Source: Actinomycetes bacterium (GTDB lineage Bacteria; Actinomycetota; Actinomycetes; Actinomycetales; Dermatophilaceae). From it: a stretch of DNA of 7,963 nt. The notes beneath the pieces are model-generated. The model was not told where the DNA came from, ran no database searches, and worked only from the letters and a program-made list of their open reading frames with translations. Shown here piece by piece: positions 5,579 to 7,963 of this stretch. Each line of letters starts with the position of its first letter. Positions within the stretch are counted from its first letter, which is position 1. The stretch spans positions 1 to 7,963 of the forward strand of contig JAEWFB010000300.1 of NCBI GenBank assembly GCA_023389095.1, written 5' to 3'. A program made the translations under genes and the position numbers.

Positions 5579-5618
5579 GACGAGGCGCCGACGAGGCGCC
5601 GACGAGGCGCCGACGAGG
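5579..5618. repeat. 11-bp tandem repeat with hairpin potential, between convergent genes
   Basis: GACGAGGCGCC occurs three times in a row (5579-5589, 5590-5600, 5601-5611), followed by a 7-base partial copy. Because GGCGCC is self-complementary, each pair of neighbouring units can form a 6-bp GGCGCC/GGCGCC stem around a GACGA loop. The array lies between the merR stop (5571) and the esterase stop (5662), so it may act as a transcription end point for both. The unit is not a multiple of three. The rest of the 90-bp gap shows only a 10-bp palindrome, CGACGCGTCG, at 5638-5647. Confidence 0.85.
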
Positions 5619-5661
5619 TAGCGCTGAGGACCAGGCGCGACGCGTCGGGCGGTCGTGCGGT

Positions 5662-7134
5662 TCAGGCGAGGTCGAGGACGGCCGGGTAGTCGGTCCACAG
5701 CTCGAGCGAGGCCCGCTCCGGGTAGTCGACGACGCGCGGCTCGACGTCGAACACCCGGGTCGCGCCCGCGTCGAAGGTGGGCCACCCGGGGTCGCCGGTC
5801 GTCGCGAAGTCGACCCACGCCCGGCGCAGCTGCGTCGAGAGCGACTCGGCCTCGGGCCCCGGCTCGCCGATGAGCATCGCCGGTTGCCCCGCCGTGAGGT
5901 TGCCGAACACGAGCGGGACGTCGAGCCCGTGACAGGCACCGAGGGCGCCACCCAGCCCCGGCGCCGGCCACGTCAGCTCGTAGACGTGCGCGGCGCCACC
6001 GGCGGCGAGCTGCGCCCGCGCGAGCAGCACCGAGGGCATCCGGAAGAGCCAGTCGGAGCGGACGACCTCGTAGAGCGCGGCGGGGTCGGCGAACCGGTCG
6101 CGGTAGGCCGGTGGGTCGGGGGCGAAGACCTCCGCGGCCTCGGCGGCCAGGGCCGGGGTGACCTGGCCGAGCACGCCGGTGAGGAGCGAGAGCAACCGCT
6201 GCTCGTCGCGGGTGTGCCCGACCAGCAAGGGGATCCGTCCGGTGAGGCCTTCCCACGGCGTCGCCGGCAGGACGTCGCCGTCGACGACCGGCGCGACGGG
6301 GACCCGCGCGTGGGCGGCCGGGCCCCAGCGGTCGGCATGCCGCTGGACCTGCTCCAGCACGGCGTCCAGGGCGACCGGGAGAAGGTCGGCATCGACGCCC
6401 GGCAGGTCGGCTGGCGTGACGCCGAGCTCGGCCGCGCACACCCGGCTGACGTCGGCGGCGAGCGCCGGCGTGAAGAAGGTGCCGGGCACGCTCTGCGCGA
6501 TCGCGCGCCGGAAGAGTCCCTGCGCCCGCGGCATCGCGAGGAGCGCCGCGATCGAGCCACCCCCGGCGGACTGTCCGAAGACCGTGACCCGGGTCGGGTC
6601 GCCGCCGAAGGCTCCGATCGCGATGCGCACCCACTCGAGCGCCGCGACCTGGTCGAGCAGGCCCCGGTTGGCCGGCGTGCCGTCGACGAGGGCGAACCCC
6701 TCGAGCCCGACCCGGTAGTTGAAGGTCACGACGACGACGCCGTCGCGGGCGAGGACGGAGCCGTCGTACTCCGGCAGGCCGGAGGTGCCGAACACGTAGG
6801 CGCCGCCCTGCACCCACACCATGACCGGCAGCCGGCCGGTGAGGTCGGGCGACCAGACGTTGGCCGTCAGCCAGCCCGGGTCGATGGACGCGGGGTCGTC
6901 GCCAGGGTCCGCGCCGGCAGCGCCAGGGGCCTCACCGGTCGGGGCGGCGGGACCGGACTGCGGTGGCGCGGGCCCGAAGGCCGACGCGTCGCGGACGCCC
7001 GTCCAGCCGCGCACCGGCTGCGGCGCCCCGAACCGTTCGGGCAGGCTCGCGAACGGGATCCCGCGGAACACCGCGAGCCCTGCCTCCTGCCGACCGCGCA
7101 CGACTCCGCCCGGCACCTCGACCTCGACGCCCAC
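5662..7134 (-). CDS. Type-B carboxylesterase (alpha/beta hydrolase, para-nitrobenzyl esterase-like)
   Basis: At 490 residues this matches bacterial type-B carboxylesterases. The N-terminus has the family's VPGGVVRGRQ and FRGIPFA (about 7-29). The nucleophile elbow FGQSAGGGS gives Ser189, the acid is Glu311 in VGHTRDEQ, and His402 in ACHGLDVPLVFGN completes the triad. LTANVWSP (89-96) and TFNYRVGLEGF (137-147) are also typical. The oxyanion-hole motif, usually HGG(G/A), reads VWVQGGAY (107-113), with Gln for His. There is no signal peptide, so the enzyme is probably cytoplasmic; it should hydrolyse carboxylic esters, of unknown substrate. The start is uncertain: GTG at 7134 has GAGGG directly abutting it, and an in-frame GTG at 7116 is a realistic alternative. 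The MFS gene lies 69 bp upstream on the same strand. Confidence 0.92.
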   Translation of the reverse strand: MGVEVEVPGGVVRGRQEAGLAVFRGIPFASLPERFGAPQPVRGWTGVRDASAFGPAPPQSGPAAPTGEAPGAAGADPGDDPASIDPGWLTANVWSPDLTGRLPVMVWVQGGAYVFGTSGLPEYDGSVLARDGVVVVTFNYRVGLEGFALVDGTPANRGLLDQVAALEWVRIAIGAFGGDPTRVTVFGQSAGGGSIAALLAMPRAQGLFRRAIAQSVPGTFFTPALAADVSRVCAAELGVTPADLPGVDADLLPVALDAVLEQVQRHADRWGPAAHARVPVAPVVDGDVLPATPWEGLTGRIPLLVGHTRDEQRLLSLLTGVLGQVTPALAAEAAEVFAPDPPAYRDRFADPAALYEVVRSDWLFRMPSVLLARAQLAAGGAAHVYELTWPAPGLGGALGACHGLDVPLVFGNLTAGQPAMLIGEPGPEAESLSTQLRRAWVDFATTGDPGWPTFDAGATRVFDVEPRVVDYPERASLELWTDYPAVLDLA

Positions 7135-7159
7135 CCCTCGATGATCGCCGGACCCGGCA

Positions 7160-7187
7160 GGGCGGCACGAGCGCTTTTCGGCCGCCC
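7160..7187 (-). terminator. Strong hairpin between the MFS and esterase genes
   Basis: GGGCGGC (7160-7166) pairs with GCCGCCC (7181-7187). Beyond an unpaired A7167, CGA (7168-7170) pairs with TCG (7178-7180), giving a 10-bp stem with one bulge and a 7-nt loop. It begins 16 bases past the MFS stop in the direction of transcription. No T-run follows, so it could be a GC-type terminator, an attenuator or a stabiliser of the MFS mRNA. I saw no convincing separate promoter for the esterase in this 69-bp gap. Confidence 0.4.
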
Positions 7188-7203
7188 CGACCGCGCCGCG
7201 TCG

Positions 7204-7963
7204 TCAGCCCACCGCGACCGAGGTCGCGCCGCCGACGGGAGCCCCGGCGGAAGCCGCGTCGGTCGCCCCGTCGGTCGCCCCGTCGGTCGCCGGGGGTGCA
7301 GCATCGGGCCGCGTGTCGAAGCCGCGGAACGACCGGAACAGCAGCGGGCTGAGCGTCACCGCGAGGTAGGCGACCCCCGCGACCCAGAGCCCGGCCTCGA
7401 GGCCCAGCCCGCCCGCGAGGAGGCCGCCGAGCAGGCCGCCCAGCGGCATCAGCGACCAGCACAGCGCCGAGTTCAGGGCCGAGACCCGGCCGGTGAGGTG
7501 CGGGGGGATCCGCTCGAAGACGACGGCGCCGAGGATGGGGTTGAGGAAGCCGGAGGCGAACCCGGACGCGGCGAACACGAGCAGGCAGGCCCAGAACGGC
7601 GCCCCGAGCGCGAGGACGAGGAACCGCGGCAGCCCGGCCACGAGGAACCCGATGACGTAGGTGCGGTAGCGGGGCAGGCGCGCGCCCCACCGGGCCGCCA
7701 GCAGCGCACTGAGGATCGAGGCCGCGGACATGCCGGCGAGCAGGGTGCCGATCCCCGCGGCCCCGGCCCCGCCCTGCTGCCCCCAGACCGGCATGAGCAC
7801 CGAGGTCCACGCGAGGTCGAGCAGGTTGGTCGTGGCGACCATGGCGCTGAGCGCGACGAGGACGGGGTCGCGGCGCAGGAACTGCCAGCCCTCGCGGAGC
7901 CGGTGCAGGTACGAGGGTTCGCGGCCGGCCGAGGCGCCGGTGGACGCGTCGGCAGAGGACGCG
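7204..7963 (-). CDS. MFS transporter, C-terminal half (partial at the right edge)
   Basis: The frame is open from the window edge to TGA at 7204-7206, giving 252 visible residues. An ATG at 7842 is internal rather than the start: upstream in-frame sequence continues with SYLHRLREGWQFLRRDP, the typical cytoplasmic linker before the second six-helix bundle of efflux-type MFS proteins. Six hydrophobic segments follow (starting near PVLVALSAMVATTNLL, GTLLAGMSAASILSALL, YVIGFLVAGLPRFLVLAL, ACLLVFAASGFASGF, SLMPLGGLLGGLLAG and GLWVAGVAYLAVTLSPLL). FERIPPHLTGRVSALNSAL is characteristic of EntS/MFS_3-like exporters. The protein is therefore probably a proton-driven exporter in the cytoplasmic membrane; the substrate is unknown. 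The C-terminal tail is hydrophilic and repetitive (TDGATDGATDAASAGAP). It lies upstream of the esterase on the same strand. Confidence 0.88.
   Translation of the reverse strand, partial: ASSADASTGASAGREPSYLHRLREGWQFLRRDPVLVALSAMVATTNLLDLAWTSVLMPVWGQQGGAGAAGIGTLLAGMSAASILSALLAARWGARLPRYRTYVIGFLVAGLPRFLVLALGAPFWACLLVFAASGFASGFLNPILGAVVFERIPPHLTGRVSALNSALCWSLMPLGGLLGGLLAGGLGLEAGLWVAGVAYLAVTLSPLLFRSFRGFDTRPDAAPPATDGATDGATDAASAGAPVGGATSVAVG
7258..7293 (-). repeat. 12-bp tandem repeat encoding TDGA in the MFS C-terminal tail
   Basis: On the + strand GTCGGTCGCCCC occurs at 7258-7269 and 7270-7281, with a third copy at 7282-7293 that differs in its last two bases. On the coding strand it gives TDGA units in the cytoplasmic tail of the MFS protein. 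The unit is a multiple of three, so copy-number change stays in frame. Confidence 0.8.

Noticed and set aside
5638..5647. CGACGCGTCG palindrome as a regulator-binding site
   Set aside because: It lies between two convergent gene ends with no promoter nearby, and a 10-bp GC palindrome is expected by chance in such DNA.
5447..6817. Minus-strand open frame of 456 codons overlapping the esterase
   Set aside because: It is a shifted frame of the esterase coding strand with extremely Arg-rich, motif-free sequence, while the esterase frame has an intact catalytic triad.
7204..7842. ATG at 7842 as the start of a short 212-residue MFS-like protein
   Set aside because: The frame stays open upstream to the window edge with typical MFS central-linker sequence, so this is an internal Met of a full-length transporter.

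Overview
The base composition is very GC-rich and every convincing reading frame has the G/C-rich third positions of a high-GC actinobacterium. The gene families (a TetR-controlled quinone-oxidoreductase-like MDR protein, a DrrAB-type ABC exporter with a MerR regulator, a type-B carboxylesterase and an MFS exporter) also fit Actinomycetota, perhaps Micrococcales, although the sequence alone does not fix the genus. No tRNA, rRNA, CRISPR array, transposase or integrase was seen.

Layout. (1) 1-369 (+): an unrecognised protein or protein C-terminus cut by, or starting at, the window edge; it converges on (2) 424-1065 (-), a TetR-family repressor. (3) Divergent from the repressor is 1150-2229 (+), a zinc-independent MDR oxidoreductase with a repetitive Pro/Ser/Thr N-terminus. 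The 84-bp gap between 2 and 3 carries two copies of the palindrome TTACGNCGTAA, very likely the repressor's operators. (4) 2236-2868 (-): a VTT/TVP38-family membrane protein, convergent with 3 and separated from it by only 6 bp. (5-7) 3038-5571 (+): DrrA-like ABC ATPase, DrrB-like permease (ATGA overlap) and, after an 87-bp C-rich spacer, a MerR-family regulator. A 21-bp near-perfect dyad lies in the long promoter spacer just before the ATPase start, the classic MerR arrangement, and the ATPase mRNA looks leaderless. (8) 5662-7134 (-): type-B carboxylesterase. (9) 7204-7963 (-): C-terminal half of an MFS exporter that runs off the right edge.

Together the window reads as a chromosomal stretch of small, separately switched stress or detoxification modules: a ligand-responsive TetR/oxidoreductase pair, a self-regulated ABC exporter operon, and a hydrolase next to a second exporter. 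The individual families are known, and I did not find a clearly new multi-gene system. The least ordinary signal is a cluster of short tandem repeats. In coding sequence (15-bp, 9-bp, 12-bp and 12-bp units) the units are multiples of three and encode PST, AQP, GDTV and TDGA repeats at protein termini. In the intergenic gaps (13-, 14- and 11-bp units) they are not.
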